Shown piece by piece: positions 12,636 to 23,600 of a DNA stretch of 64,000 nt; the stretch's first letter is position 1; every line of letters starts with the position of its first letter. Location: assembly GCA_002943765.1 (NCBI GenBank), contig PQWQ01000002.1:1426001-1490000 (forward strand), given 5' to 3'. The translations under genes were made by a program, and so were the position numbers. Below the pieces are notes generated by a model. That model was given only the letters and a program-made list of their open reading frames with translations, made no database searches and was not told the origin of the DNA. The stretch is from Psoroptes ovis. Taxonomy: Eukaryota; Arthropoda; Arachnida; Sarcoptiformes; Psoroptidae.

Positions 12636-14270
12636 ATGGAACAAAACAATTTTCAATCTTGTAATTTATGCAGTGAAGTTTGTAATGAATTGATACCAGA
12701 ATTCCAACCTAATGAACAACCAGCAGCAACTGAAAATAATGCTCCACAAGTGATGAAAGAAGAAAATGATCAAAATTATCAAACAAAATGGTATCAAATG
12801 GATTATGATATGAATCTTAATCCATTTCTTGGAGATCCTGGTGTTAAAATCTTTCCACAAAATCCAGCTAATATTTCTGATGTAGTAGATCTGTTTATTG
12901 GTGATGATCTTTTTGAACTATTGGTATCGGAAACAAATAGGTATTATTTGCAGAACAAAAGTAAATTCAAGTCTCCAATCAAATCAAAGCCATGGCAGGA
13001 CACGACAACAGGTGAAATGAGAAGATTTTTAGCTTTGAATATATTGATGGGTCAAGTTAGAAAAAATCATCTCGATGAGTATTGGACAACTGATCCGCAC
13101 TTGGAAACGCCAATTTTCGGTAAAATCATGAAAAGAAATCGATTTAGGCAACTTCTTCAATCGTTGCATTTTTATGATGACAATGCTGTGCCAGATGATG
13201 CCAATAAACTTTCCAAAGTCGAATCCGTGATTCAATATATTGCTGATAAATTTGATAAAGTGTACAAACCACAACAAATTCTTTCTTTGGACGAATTCTC
13301 AATTTCGGGTAGAGGCCGTATAGATTTCCGATTGCAAAAAGCGAAAAATATTAAATCAGGTTTTATGGCCAGAACTTTGTGTGAATCTCAAAATGGATAT
13401 ATTTGTAAATTTAAATTGTATTGTGGTAATAAGCAAAAATTTCAGAATACCATCACAAACTTTCTCGAAGACTATGAAAATGTTTGGCATCATATTTATA
13501 TCAAGAGTCATCACAACAGTATCAAACTGGCACAAAAATTTCTTTCCAAAAAGATAAGAATGTGTGGAACAATACGAGAAATCTGGCTGCCACAAGATCT
13601 TAAAAAAGCTCGTTTGAAAAAAGGAGAACACGACTTCCGTAGAAATGGCGAAGTTCTTGCACATATTTTCAGGGAAAAGAAAATGATGAGACTAATTTCA
13701 ACCATACATCAGGCTCGAATGGTTGATGTTCAAAAACCTAATCAAAAAACTGGTGAAACCATACAAAAACCTATAAGCGTTGTGGACTTTCAAAAGTACT
13801 TCAGAAGCGTTGATTTAACTGAGGAATATTTGGCATATAATCCAATCATCAACAGTCAATCAGACAAATGGACAAAAAAAGCTTTCATGTTCACATTAAG
13901 TTGCGCTTTGTTCAATTCATATGTTATCTACAAGATTCTTAATCCGGAAAAAAATATTAAATATTCATATTATTTAAGAGGTGTTGCACAATATTGGATA
14001 GAAAAAGAATTCATAGATCGTGAAAGTTTAAACACCACACCTTTGCGAACATCAAAAGAAGATGGACCTATGAGATTGACAGCGGATATGAGACAACATA
14101 AAATTACGAAAATAACCAGTCCTGGTAAGAAGAAATTTCCGCAAAGACGTTGTAGAGTATGTAAAAAACATGGAAAAAGAAAAGAAACATGTTTTATGTG
14201 TGCATTTTGTCAAATACCATTATGCAAAGGTACATGTTTTGAAGATTATCATACGAAGAAAAATTATTGA
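12636..14270 (+). CDS. piggyBac transposase-derived protein, probably domesticated
   Basis: Intronless frame of 544 residues. It has the DDE_Tnp_1_7/PGBD layout: an N-terminal Cys cluster (residues 9-16), an acidic leader, then the RNase H-like core. The first catalytic Asp is present (SLDEFSISGRGR, D219). Where active enzymes have YxDNFYTS the protein reads YIKSHHNS, so the second Asp is Lys-290. The third is kept (SVDLTEEYLAY, D393), but the nearby Asp of the VDxxD motif is Glu-396. The GTIRE, KKGEHDFRRNGEVLAH and STIH motifs of the family are well preserved. The C-terminus (504-544) is a complete Cys-rich cross-brace zinc domain (CRVC, CFMC, C, CFEDYH), which binds element ends in piggyBac. 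An intact frame with a broken catalytic site suggests a host gene acting through DNA binding. A recently inactivated transposon is the alternative. A candidate AATAAA lies at 14372. Confidence 0.9.
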   Translation: MEQNNFQSCNLCSEVCNELIPEFQPNEQPAATENNAPQVMKEENDQNYQTKWYQMDYDMNLNPFLGDPGVKIFPQNPANISDVVDLFIGDDLFELLVSETNRYYLQNKSKFKSPIKSKPWQDTTTGEMRRFLALNILMGQVRKNHLDEYWTTDPHLETPIFGKIMKRNRFRQLLQSLHFYDDNAVPDDANKLSKVESVIQYIADKFDKVYKPQQILSLDEFSISGRGRIDFRLQKAKNIKSGFMARTLCESQNGYICKFKLYCGNKQKFQNTITNFLEDYENVWHHIYIKSHHNSIKLAQKFLSKKIRMCGTIREIWLPQDLKKARLKKGEHDFRRNGEVLAHIFREKKMMRLISTIHQARMVDVQKPNQKTGETIQKPISVVDFQKYFRSVDLTEEYLAYNPIINSQSDKWTKKAFMFTLSCALFNSYVIYKILNPEKNIKYSYYLRGVAQYWIEKEFIDRESLNTTPLRTSKEDGPMRLTADMRQHKITKITSPGKKKFPQRRCRVCKKHGKRKETCFMCAFCQIPLCKGTCFEDYHTKKNY

Positions 14271-14755
14271 AAAATTCTTTTGAAATCAATGTCTTATATA
14301 TCTAATATAATAATCTATGAATTTCTAATCAAATTATTCATAATAATTGTAATTGAAAAACAAATATTTCGAATAAAAATTAATGCAATTCAATAAATGA
14401 TAAAATTTTGAAAAAATTATTTTAACCTTGTGCAAAACAGACATTTTTTTTCAAATTTAATTTAATTTTTATTTTACATTTTAAAACAGATGCACAAATT
14501 CAAAGAATAAAATTACAAAAATTTTTCACAAACCGATTTAATCGGATTTTTTTTCTATGTTTGTTTGTTATGATTAACCAAATAAATGTAGGAAAAAAAA
14601 TCGGCGGGATTAATCATTACAATATTATTTATCGAGTTATACATTAAATGATTTTTTAAAAAATATCAAAAAAAATGAAAATGAGTTGGAATATTTATGC
14701 AATTGTATTATGTTTCTCACAAATAAAATTTTTCTGTGTTTTGTGTTTTTTTTGT
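14271..14755. other. Convergent 3' spacer
   Basis: This 485-bp AT-rich spacer lies between the stop codons of the piggyBac-derived gene (+) and the LMBR1-like gene (-). It has AATAAA at 14372 for the plus gene and TTTATT near 14468 (AATAAA on the minus strand). The TTAACCTTGTGC at about 14422 looks like a possible piggyBac-type end, but no matching partner was found. Confidence 0.45.
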
Positions 14756-16728
14756 TCAAGAAATTTTTTTTCTCAACGGTGAATTTGAATTTTTTGTTGA
14801 ATGAATTGTTGTTTTACATGGAAACAATAATGACATAAAATATGTAAATATAATGTTAAAAGTATTACGCAATAAAAGGTAGAAAGACTTTAGTCGATCA
14901 TGTGTCGATAGAGATGATGATGATGATGATGCAGATAGGTTTTGTTGATCACTAGAATTTTGTTCATGATATTCATTGAAATTACTACTGTAATTCAATG
15001 AAATCCGACCATTTTTCAAACGATCGATATATTTTACGAATGAGTTAATCCATTCATTTAGGCAGCAATAAATTCGATGGCAATGATAAAAAAATTCTTT
15101 ACTCAATTTCCACACAATACTATGACATAGACATAATGTTAATGCACCTAGAAATGCACCATTATATACCAATACTAGATGATAATTTCTTATCCAAACA
15201 ATTTGTCCAAAATTTCCAAATAAATCAAAGTTTGTGATGCCAACTGTACGAAAAAATATAGGCAATGCTGAACTTAATATCAACATTAAAAGACAATTAA
15301 GCATTATCTTGAAGAATGGTGTTTGACCAGTAATCGGTGTTAGACGATTTAAACCAGGCAATGAATATAAGCCAACTATCGATGCACACCATATGTAAAA
15401 TATAAGAAATGTTTGAACTGATGCTCCTAACAATCCCATTTTGGAGAATGAAGCTATGCCCAACACTAAAGGTTCTGCGCTTGTATCTTCAAAATTGAAT
15501 AAAGTAACCAATAAATTCATCAAAACGATACAACATGCAAATGCTGTCGTTATGATCACTAAAGCCATTGCTAATGGATACATAAGCCATGGAATTTTTG
15601 AACGAATCCATGATACGGACAATTTAGTCAATAATTTTTGTCGTTGATCTTCGTGTTTTTCGATCGAATCGATCAAAGATTCGGGTGACAATGAATTGAT
15701 GTCTATTCAGATTATAAAAATAATATTTAAAAAAACCGTTGAGATTTAAAATAACTTACCATTAATTGAAGAATCTTTGGAAATGGGAAGAAAATCAATG
15801 GACAAAACTTTTGATGCTTTTGCACCATATTTATCACGATATCTAATCAATAATTGTTGATGACTGAGTAATACAGTTTCTTTAATCAGTATACGATCAT
15901 ATTTTTCTGATGTAGATTGAACTGAATATGGACGTGTCATATATTCATCCAATATTATGACCAGATTAAGAATGCCTTTCGGTGTGCAAACTAATAATAA
16001 AATAGCACCAGCAAATGATATACATGAATATAGGAATGGAAAATTCAACCAAAATGTGATTAATTGAAGAAAATTTGGTCTCAATTGTGGGAATATAGAT
16101 GATAATGTGATGAATATGAATGAAAATAATATTGTTAATGTCAATATTGTTTCAACAAATGCTTGCACGATTCGCGATGAAAAATTATCAGTAGATCTTG
16201 AAAAACCAGTTGATTCGGCAAAGAAATATGAGAATGGAATCAAAATGAAACACAAATTTGAAAATATGAATATATAGTTCCACAATTGTTTGATCAATTC
16301 ATCATTTAACCAACGTAAATTTGGATATTGATTTTCAGGATAAATAATGATAATTTCATTTGAAATTATTGTCATCGGTAATAACAATCCAATGGCTAAT
16401 GATATTGCGAGACCAAAGATACATAATTTGACAGCAACATAATATGTTAAACGATCTTGTCTTGTTGATGGAACCTTTGAGAGTAAAAAATAATAAATTA
16501 AATAAATTATCATTAAAACAAACAAAATTTTAGACAAACCTCTGAATTCAGATCTCTATTACGATATTTTGAAATAATTGCATTCGATATGAAACAAAGT
16601 ATTGATAATATTAATATTATTATTAAATATATGCGAATTATGCCAACAAATTCTTGATATTGTTGTTCCAAGCGTTCATCATTATGATCTTCTTCTTCAC
16701 GAAAAAATTGTGAATAATCAAATTCCAT
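14756..16728 (-). CDS. LMBR1/LMBR1L-type multi-pass membrane protein
   Basis: Three exons join in frame: 16728-16540, 16474-15760 and 15702-14756, giving 616 residues. Introns are 57-65 bp with GTTTGT and GTAAGT donors. Conserved blocks match limb-region-1 proteins throughout: LLPMTIISNE, IFSNLCFILIPFSYFFAESTGF, FPFLYSCISFAGAILLLVCTPKG, SSALPIFFRTVGITNFDLFG. About nine hydrophobic segments are evident: an extracellular N-terminus, five helices, a charged cytosolic loop (residues about 240-330 with SHQQLLIRYRDKYG), then four helices. Vertebrate LMBR1L is a lipocalin receptor that also dampens Wnt signalling at the ER through ERAD. Drosophila lilipod supports BMP response in germline stem cells. 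Which role applies here cannot be read from sequence. The C-terminal tail is longer and Ser-rich. Confidence 0.93.
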
Positions 16729-17492
16729 TGCTGGTGTGTTATTATGATTATATTCTCAAGTTTTTTTTTCTATTATTAATTTGTACTTATTATCGAGTAT
16801 TAAATATTGTGATTAAATTTCAAAGAGTAGAAAAAAATAAACACATTTGAAATGAATCGATATCAAAAATCGAAATCAAACAGCAATCTTTTTTTTGTAG
16901 ATATTTTTAATTGATTTGTTAATGGAATAAAGAAAAAAGAAAACAAAATTATTAATTTGATTAAACCAAATAAAAAAAATAAAATTTGGGCAATTTTTTG
17001 TTTGTTTGTTTAATTAACAAAATCAAAAACAGAGTTTTTATTTTTCTCAATTTAAATTTTTTTTATTTTTATTTTTTACTGTAAATCATTTTTCAATAAT
17101 AGTATCTCTATCGATTTTCGGGGCATTATTTGTTTATGTTTAGTGTCTGTGTGTTTTGCATCATTAAACATTTTGGCTTTTTAAAATTAAATCACCTAAA
17201 TTAAAAAAACATTGCATCTGAAATTTTCAAAAATAAAAAATCCAAAAACTAATTTTTTTTTTCAAAAGTTAAAATGAAAATTCTGTTTTTTTAGACATTT
17301 GTTCAATCCAGAAAAAAAGGAAAGATTAAAATTTTGGAAAGAGAAAAAAAATTTAAATGAAAAATTAAAGGAAATTGTTACATTTTTGTAATTTTGTTGC
17401 AAATTTTTTTTTTTGTTGTTTTAAACTGCTGTCTTTCAACACAGCTGGTGGGTATTGGTATAATTGCCGCATATGAAAATGTTTTGAAATTC
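16729..17492. other. Spacer between the LMBR1-like gene and OST4
   Basis: This 764-bp AT-rich interval upstream of the LMBR1-like start and downstream of the OST4 stop is dominated by T and A runs. It must contain the LMBR1-like promoter and OST4 3' end. No further gene was seen. Confidence 0.45.
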
Positions 17493-17612
17493 TTAATGAT
17501 TAGATGATGTTGATGATGAATTGACGGCGATATAATGGTATAAAACCACAAGTAAGAATAATGTTACGCCAAGAATGTTGGCAAAAATGGCTAACTGGAC
17601 ATCGGTAATCAT
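17493..17612 (-). CDS. OST4: Oligosaccharyltransferase subunit OST4 (39 residues)
   Basis: This tiny gene encodes MITDVQLAIFANILGVTLFL, then a hydrophobic helix ending LYHYIAVN and a short Ser/Asn tail. Human OST4 is 37 residues and nearly identical through position 31, so the call is firm despite the size. OST4 is a single-pass ER membrane subunit that stabilises the STT3-containing complex which transfers glycans to Asn-X-Ser/Thr sites. The start is set by homology. The reading frame is open 36 codons further upstream, but that extension (Gln/Lys-rich) is not part of the family and is taken as 5' UTR. A single coding exon is used. Confidence 0.95.
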   Translation of the reverse strand: MITDVQLAIFANILGVTLFLLVVLYHYIAVNSSSTSSNH

Positions 17613-18785
17613 TTTAGCTTTTTTATTTTTTGTTGATTTTGCTTCAGATAGCTGTCTTGTTGTTGCTATTAACTGTTGTTGTTGTTTTATTGATATTTGA
17701 TTGCCAAACCAACAAAACACTCACTAATAACACAAACAAAAAAACACAAATAGCAGCTTTTAATAATTGTAAATAGTGAAAATTCGGAAAAAGATTTCCA
17801 GAAATATTGATCAACAATTATCACTATAATCAAAAAAGTAAAAAATCAAAAGAGAAAATAACAAAACAAAATCATTATCATTGATGAATTTTTATAGAAA
17901 TTTGATGTAAATATGAACTTAAAAGATTAAATCATAGGATTGTTTACATATTAATTTTTAAAATTTTGTTCATTGACAAGATATTTGATAAAACGAATAA
18001 AAGATATACTCACATTCAAACAAACAAAGCAAGTAAACAAAACGAACGAACAAAATATTTTGACACTGGATCCAAGGCTAATGATTATTATTTCTTTTAA
18101 TTTTAATTTTATTTTGCCAAATTTTTTATATACGCGTATTTCGAATGAGAAAGATTGGAATTTTATGAACTATACATGTTGTATTGCGGTTTGTTTTGTT
18201 AACATTTCTCGAAATGATGAATCTCACTAATGAGCATAAACAATCGTCATCATAATAGCACAAAACACACAGAAAAAACACAAAAATAAACAAAAAACGA
18301 TGCTCACACACAACTAATGTAACCGAAATTGTTTTTTTTCAAATCAAAATTTTTTGCATTTAAAATGTCAAATACTCTCGTATACTTGTTTTTTAGGCTA
18401 ATTTTGATTACAAATCAAACAAAAATGTCAAAATGTGATCAATTTTTTTTGGATTTTGGGAAAAAATTTCAAAAAACGCAATAAAAAACAAGCGAAAATT
18501 CGATGGCCATTTTCATTCGAATGTGGCGCCATCTATGTTGCAAAATTTACACTAAATTCAAAAATTGATATTTGAAAAAAATAAAATTTTCAAATCTTTT
18601 TTTTCAATTTATTCATCTCTATGTACATTTTATCGCTGGGATTTTGGATGTTTGAATCTCTTACTTGTGGTAATTTGTTTGTAAGGCATCATTTGATCTA
18701 AAAAGAAATTCAATAATTCAATCATAATCAAAAAAACAAATGAAAATTATAAAAATAAAACAATTAAATCAATTTTTCATAATTT
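17613..18785. other. Spacer between OST4 and CYRI with a GC-rich motif
   Basis: This 1.17-kb AT-rich interval upstream of OST4 and downstream of CYRI shows no coding gene. Frames at 17973-18230 (+) and 18126-18311 (-) overlap each other and have no domain features. The one stretch that stands out is TGGCGCCATCTATG at 18523-18536, discussed as a possible insulator site. Confidence 0.45.
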
Positions 18786-20607
18786 CTATGCGGCAAGCAT
18801 ATTTTTGATATTTTTAGGCGTTGTTTCATCATTCAAATGTCTTGTCGTATAACGAAGTGAATTCAATAATCCTTCGACCATCGTTGGTGGCTGTTCTTTT
18901 AACACTTTGATCGATCCACGTACATCGATTTGTGTTGTTTGTTTGGCGAATGCACCGATTGGATGTACATGATCATAAAGTATGATTACACCGACCATTA
19001 CACGAAGAACAAAATAAACAGTTTCTTCATTCTGGAATCTTGAGCAAAAATCTCTGTGTAAAGAGAAAAAGAATTTAATCAAATTTGTTGAATAAAAATA
19101 AAATCAATAACAATCAACTTACTGATTTTCAATCATACGTTGACATACTTTGGCCATTGTGCCAAGTGTTTCCGTTATGTTTTCATTAGGTAGATGTGAA
19201 TTGGATGTTACAAAATTTAACGTTGCATTCGCTAATGAATGTAACATTGGTGTTGCATTTGCATAAAATAATGACATACGATTAGCAAATTCAGGACTTA
19301 AATCTTCAATAGCCATTATACTATTGTTATTGATATGATTTGGATTTGGTGAACGTATACGATTGACTGTACGACGATAAAAACTGAAATCATTTTGTAT
19401 TGATGGATTTAACATTTTTAATTCATCAAATTTCAGCACAAAATCTAGTAAACAACTAAATTGTTTAACTAATGCTTGCTGTGTTTCTAAGTGTTTTAAC
19501 GGTGGCATTGAATCTGAACAAAGTTCACTTAATAATAACATCACAGTTTCATCTGTAAATGGGAATAAATGAGAAAAAACAATCAATATGATTTATAAAA
19601 AGAATATTATCAAAATCATACCTAATCGTAAGGCAAATTCATAAAATGATTTAAGTCGATTGACTAATGGCACAACAATATTCCATGTTTTGATCTGTAA
19701 TTCTTTATCATGTGGATTATCTATTGCCTGAAAATTAAAGAAAATATATTAATTATCATTGAATTCATCAATTGAATTGATATGAAAATGTCGTTAGGTT
19801 ATGCAAGAGGAAATGCAAATATTGATATATTTAAATTTTAATTGATGAACTAATAAAAACGGAAAAAGGATTCAACAACAAATAAATATCGAGATCGACA
19901 TATATTTTTGTGTGTATGTTTTTGTCATTTCATTTCATTTTCCATGAAAAACAATTGCAAAACATTTGATGAATGTTTGGAAACATTCGTATGAAGAAAT
20001 ATGAGTTCAATCGTTATGTGCAACGCCAAACATTCAAATTGAGTCAACGGATGTTTGGCCAATAAATGCATTGAAATAGAAATTAACATGATTGATTTTC
20101 ATTCAAATGAATAAAATATAATTAAACAAGTATTGATACATCGTATCAGCTTTGAAAAATAGATCAATATCAACAAATGAATAAACAATGAACAAACCTG
20201 ACGAATCTCCATACTGGCTCCTTTATATGTTTTTAAATCGGTCAATATTTTTTCAGCATCATTCAATACATTATCAACAATCTCATATGTGATTTGTTCA
20301 GATTCGGTTGGTTGAGCATCTATCATTTGATGAATGAAAATGGGATAAAATTAAAATAAAAATTAATTATTTTTTCAAAAGAAATTAATTCATCTTAATC
20401 AATTCAGCAAACAATAATGTCTACTGAATTGAATATCAATACAATTGGCCAGTATTACGCCCTGTCTGTTGCGTAATTTGAATGAAAATTTCATTGAACC
20501 AAAAACAAAGAAAAACAATGATATTACTTACTCTCGAAATCAACAAATATGTCACGTTTCAATGTTGCATTTCGATGTAAATTTAATAGGCTAAGTAAGC
20601 TACCCAT
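18786..20607 (-). CDS. CYRI: CYRI/FAM49 Rac1-interacting protein
   Basis: Five exons join in frame: 20607-20532, 20319-20198, 19727-19622, 19552-19123 and 19053-18786, giving 333 residues (human CYRIB is 324). The start MGSLLSLLNL has Gly-2 for N-myristoylation, as in the family. Junctions restore family motifs: VDFE/NAQPTESEQ, EIRQ/AID, ALRL/DETV, MIEN/QDFCSRF. The core has LAKQF-like and FDELKMLNPSIQNDFSFYRR, LSPEFANRMSLFYANATPML, FVLRVMVGVIILYDHVHPIGAFAK and RYTTRHLNDETTPK. The double Arg in FYRRTVNR corresponds to the pair reported to contact Rac1. CYRI proteins bind active Rac1 at the membrane and oppose WAVE/Scar-driven Arp2/3 actin branching. Introns are 212, 470, 69 and 69 bp. Confidence 0.96.
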
Positions 20608-23600
20608 TCTTTCTTATGTATTGCATACAAAATGCAAGTCTTTTTTTCACAATGCTTGTCTATTGAAATAATGAACACAATGAATAATTGAACAATGAAT
20701 GATGATGATGATGATCTAAATAATAATTATTTTATAATGATGTTAATGATTTTATAATAATAATGACGATCTTGATGATTATGATGATAATGATCTTTAT
20801 AATTATTATATCATTTAAATTTATTTGACAAATTATTATTTTTTGTTGTTAATGGATTAGATGAATATTGAATGGTTGATTTCAATGTTGTTAACTATGG
20901 TTAATGATGAATATTTTACATTTATTTTTGATTGATTTAAACAACATATATAATTAATAACAAAATAATTATTATTGTTATTGATAATAATAATAATAAT
21001 AATTCACATGTGAAACAAACTAATGATAATAAATCATTCAAAGATTCAAACACAGATATATGATATGATATAAAATTCTGTTGTTTTGTCATTCACTCAA
21101 CTTTAATGGTTTCGTTTATTGATGAATGAAAAAATAATGATAAATTATTTTTTTATTATAATTAAGTTTGAAATGAAAAAAAAGTGAAACGAAAAAATAA
21201 AAAGAAACATTTGTCAATTTGTTGGTACTGTCAATGATGATAATAATCTTTGAGCTTTATTTAAATTTTCATTTCTTTTTTGAAATTCTATATTATTATG
21301 ATCAAATAAACAATCAAATCAAAAACAACAGTCACAATCGAGAAGCACTAGTGCTTGTCTTGAAATGATGATAATGATAATTGTAATCTAAAAGTAGAAA
21401 CTATTAAAAATATAACAAAAAAAATCATTAAGACAATTTGATAATGGGAAAATGAATGGATAAATGAAAAGAAAGAAGTATTTAAACAGGTGTGTCATAT
21501 GACATTGTTATTTCTGTTTGTGAACAATGTAAAATTATGGAAAAAACGATGATAATAAAAATAATGATAATATAATCAACTTTGATATCATTTTAAATGT
21601 TTTTCGAATGATAATATTTGATTTCATTGTTCATAATTTTTTTTTTTTTTTGAGGATTATGAACAATGTCTCAACTTTCAAAAAGGGAAAAATGAAAAAA
21701 TAAATTGTTTCTGATCTGTTTCTCACAGATCACAGCTTTATGACATTGAAACAAAAAGGTGATAACCTGTTGTTGCTGCTGTTGCTTTTATCATTGTTTA
21801 ATTAGTACAACGAAAAGTTTATTTGTGATTATCATCTAAAATACATACCGAAAAAAAACTAGATGATAATGCCAAATGTCAAAAACAATCACGTCAAAAT
21901 GTAATTAAAGGTTGCGACTCTATTCAAAGATGATTAAAAATCGATTTAAATTAATAATCATTGAAATGGAAAATGTGAAACCAATTTAAAAATTCATTGA
22001 TGTTTAAATTTGATTGAGTTATACTTTTCAATTCTATTTCAATTGTTTGTGTGTGTGTGTGTATTAAACATCAATTAAACGCGCCAGTTTTCATCAAATT
22101 TCATGAAGAAAATTATACATTTATGTGAATCAATTTCAAACTTTGCTGATGGCAATAATGAAGTTTAAGGCAATCAATTATTTTAAATCAATAATTATGG
22201 CAATCATTTTATCAAAAATGGTTATTTTTTTAATAAAAACAGGAAAAGTAAAATGAAATAATAATTGAAAAACATAAACAAATTGTAGCATGTTATTTTA
22301 GCTGTTATTGCCTCTCATTTGATGGCTGTAATTTGTTGTTATTTATTATTTGTTATTCACTCGCAACCGTCAAAATAATCGTTTGTTGTCATATCGCTTT
22401 AACATAATGCAGCCACCACCACCACCATTGCCACCATAATCATCGACAACACCACCACCACCACGGTCATTCAATGTGCCTGAAATGCAATTGCATTAAA
22501 ATGAATGTGAAAAAATTTCACCACACCTCGGATCAATGCTTTCAATTTTTAGAGTTTTTGATTGTTGATAATTGATTTGAATGGATCAAAAAAAGCCTAT
22601 GATTGGCATATTTACAAGTATTTTTCTAATTTTGCTGCTGTTGGAATGTGTTCAGGTTGTTTTGTATACGAACCACATGTTTGCAAGCAGACACACCATA
22701 ACCATTTATAATGTGTTAAATGGTAGTAGTGGCAGGTGATTGTCATGTGTGCATTTATTTGAACAAAAACCATTAATTTAAATATGAAATTGATCAGAAA
22801 AAGGAATGAAAAAAAAATGTCAAAAATTGATCAATTTTCATCTCTAAAACCAAACAGCTGAACAACCCTTTTTCGCCGGAAAAGTATCGAGTTTACAATC
22901 GATACAAGATAAAAAAACCCTCGAAGACATCTTTGGGGAAAATTTTCTCGAAAAAATCTTATCATTCATTTGAAGAATTATCGCTACGAAACGAAACGAA
23001 ATTTGAAATTTAAAAATCATCAAAATTCAAATGAAATGAAATGAAATGAAATCAAATACACATACAAATTAGGATGATAAATATTCATATACAAATAATC
23101 ATTATTATAAATGAATAATGATAATAAATAAATTTAGATAAATAAATAAATGAACAAATGTCTTCGAACTCATCATCATCATTATTATTATTATCATTGC
23201 ATGAATATTTCATTTGAGATTTGTGTATTTTTTTTTATTAGATGAATGTTGTTTTTCCATTTGAATTTTTTCATTTAATTGCATTCATTCAATTGGCATT
23301 TCCACACGCACGAATACATATGTACAATCGTATATTTTATCATTATTATTTTATAATATTTATTGGTGCCATTGACCGTGCGTGTGTATTTTGTGAATGT
23401 GAAAATCTAATCAAATGATGATGATATCGTTTGTTATTGTTGGCGTCGATTTAATTATCATTTAATTATCGTTTATTATTTGATGGTTTAGTTTTAGGTT
23501 TTTTTCGGAAATTTCTTCAGTCATAAGATGGTGAATTATCATCGTTTGATCGATGAACATCAATTGAAACAAACGAATTGAAAATAAACAAGAATCAAAA

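Noticed and set aside
14417..14440. TTAACCTTGTGC as a piggyBac terminal repeat of the derived gene
   Set aside because: No reverse-complement partner next to TTAA was found on the other side of the gene, and the orientation is wrong for a right end.
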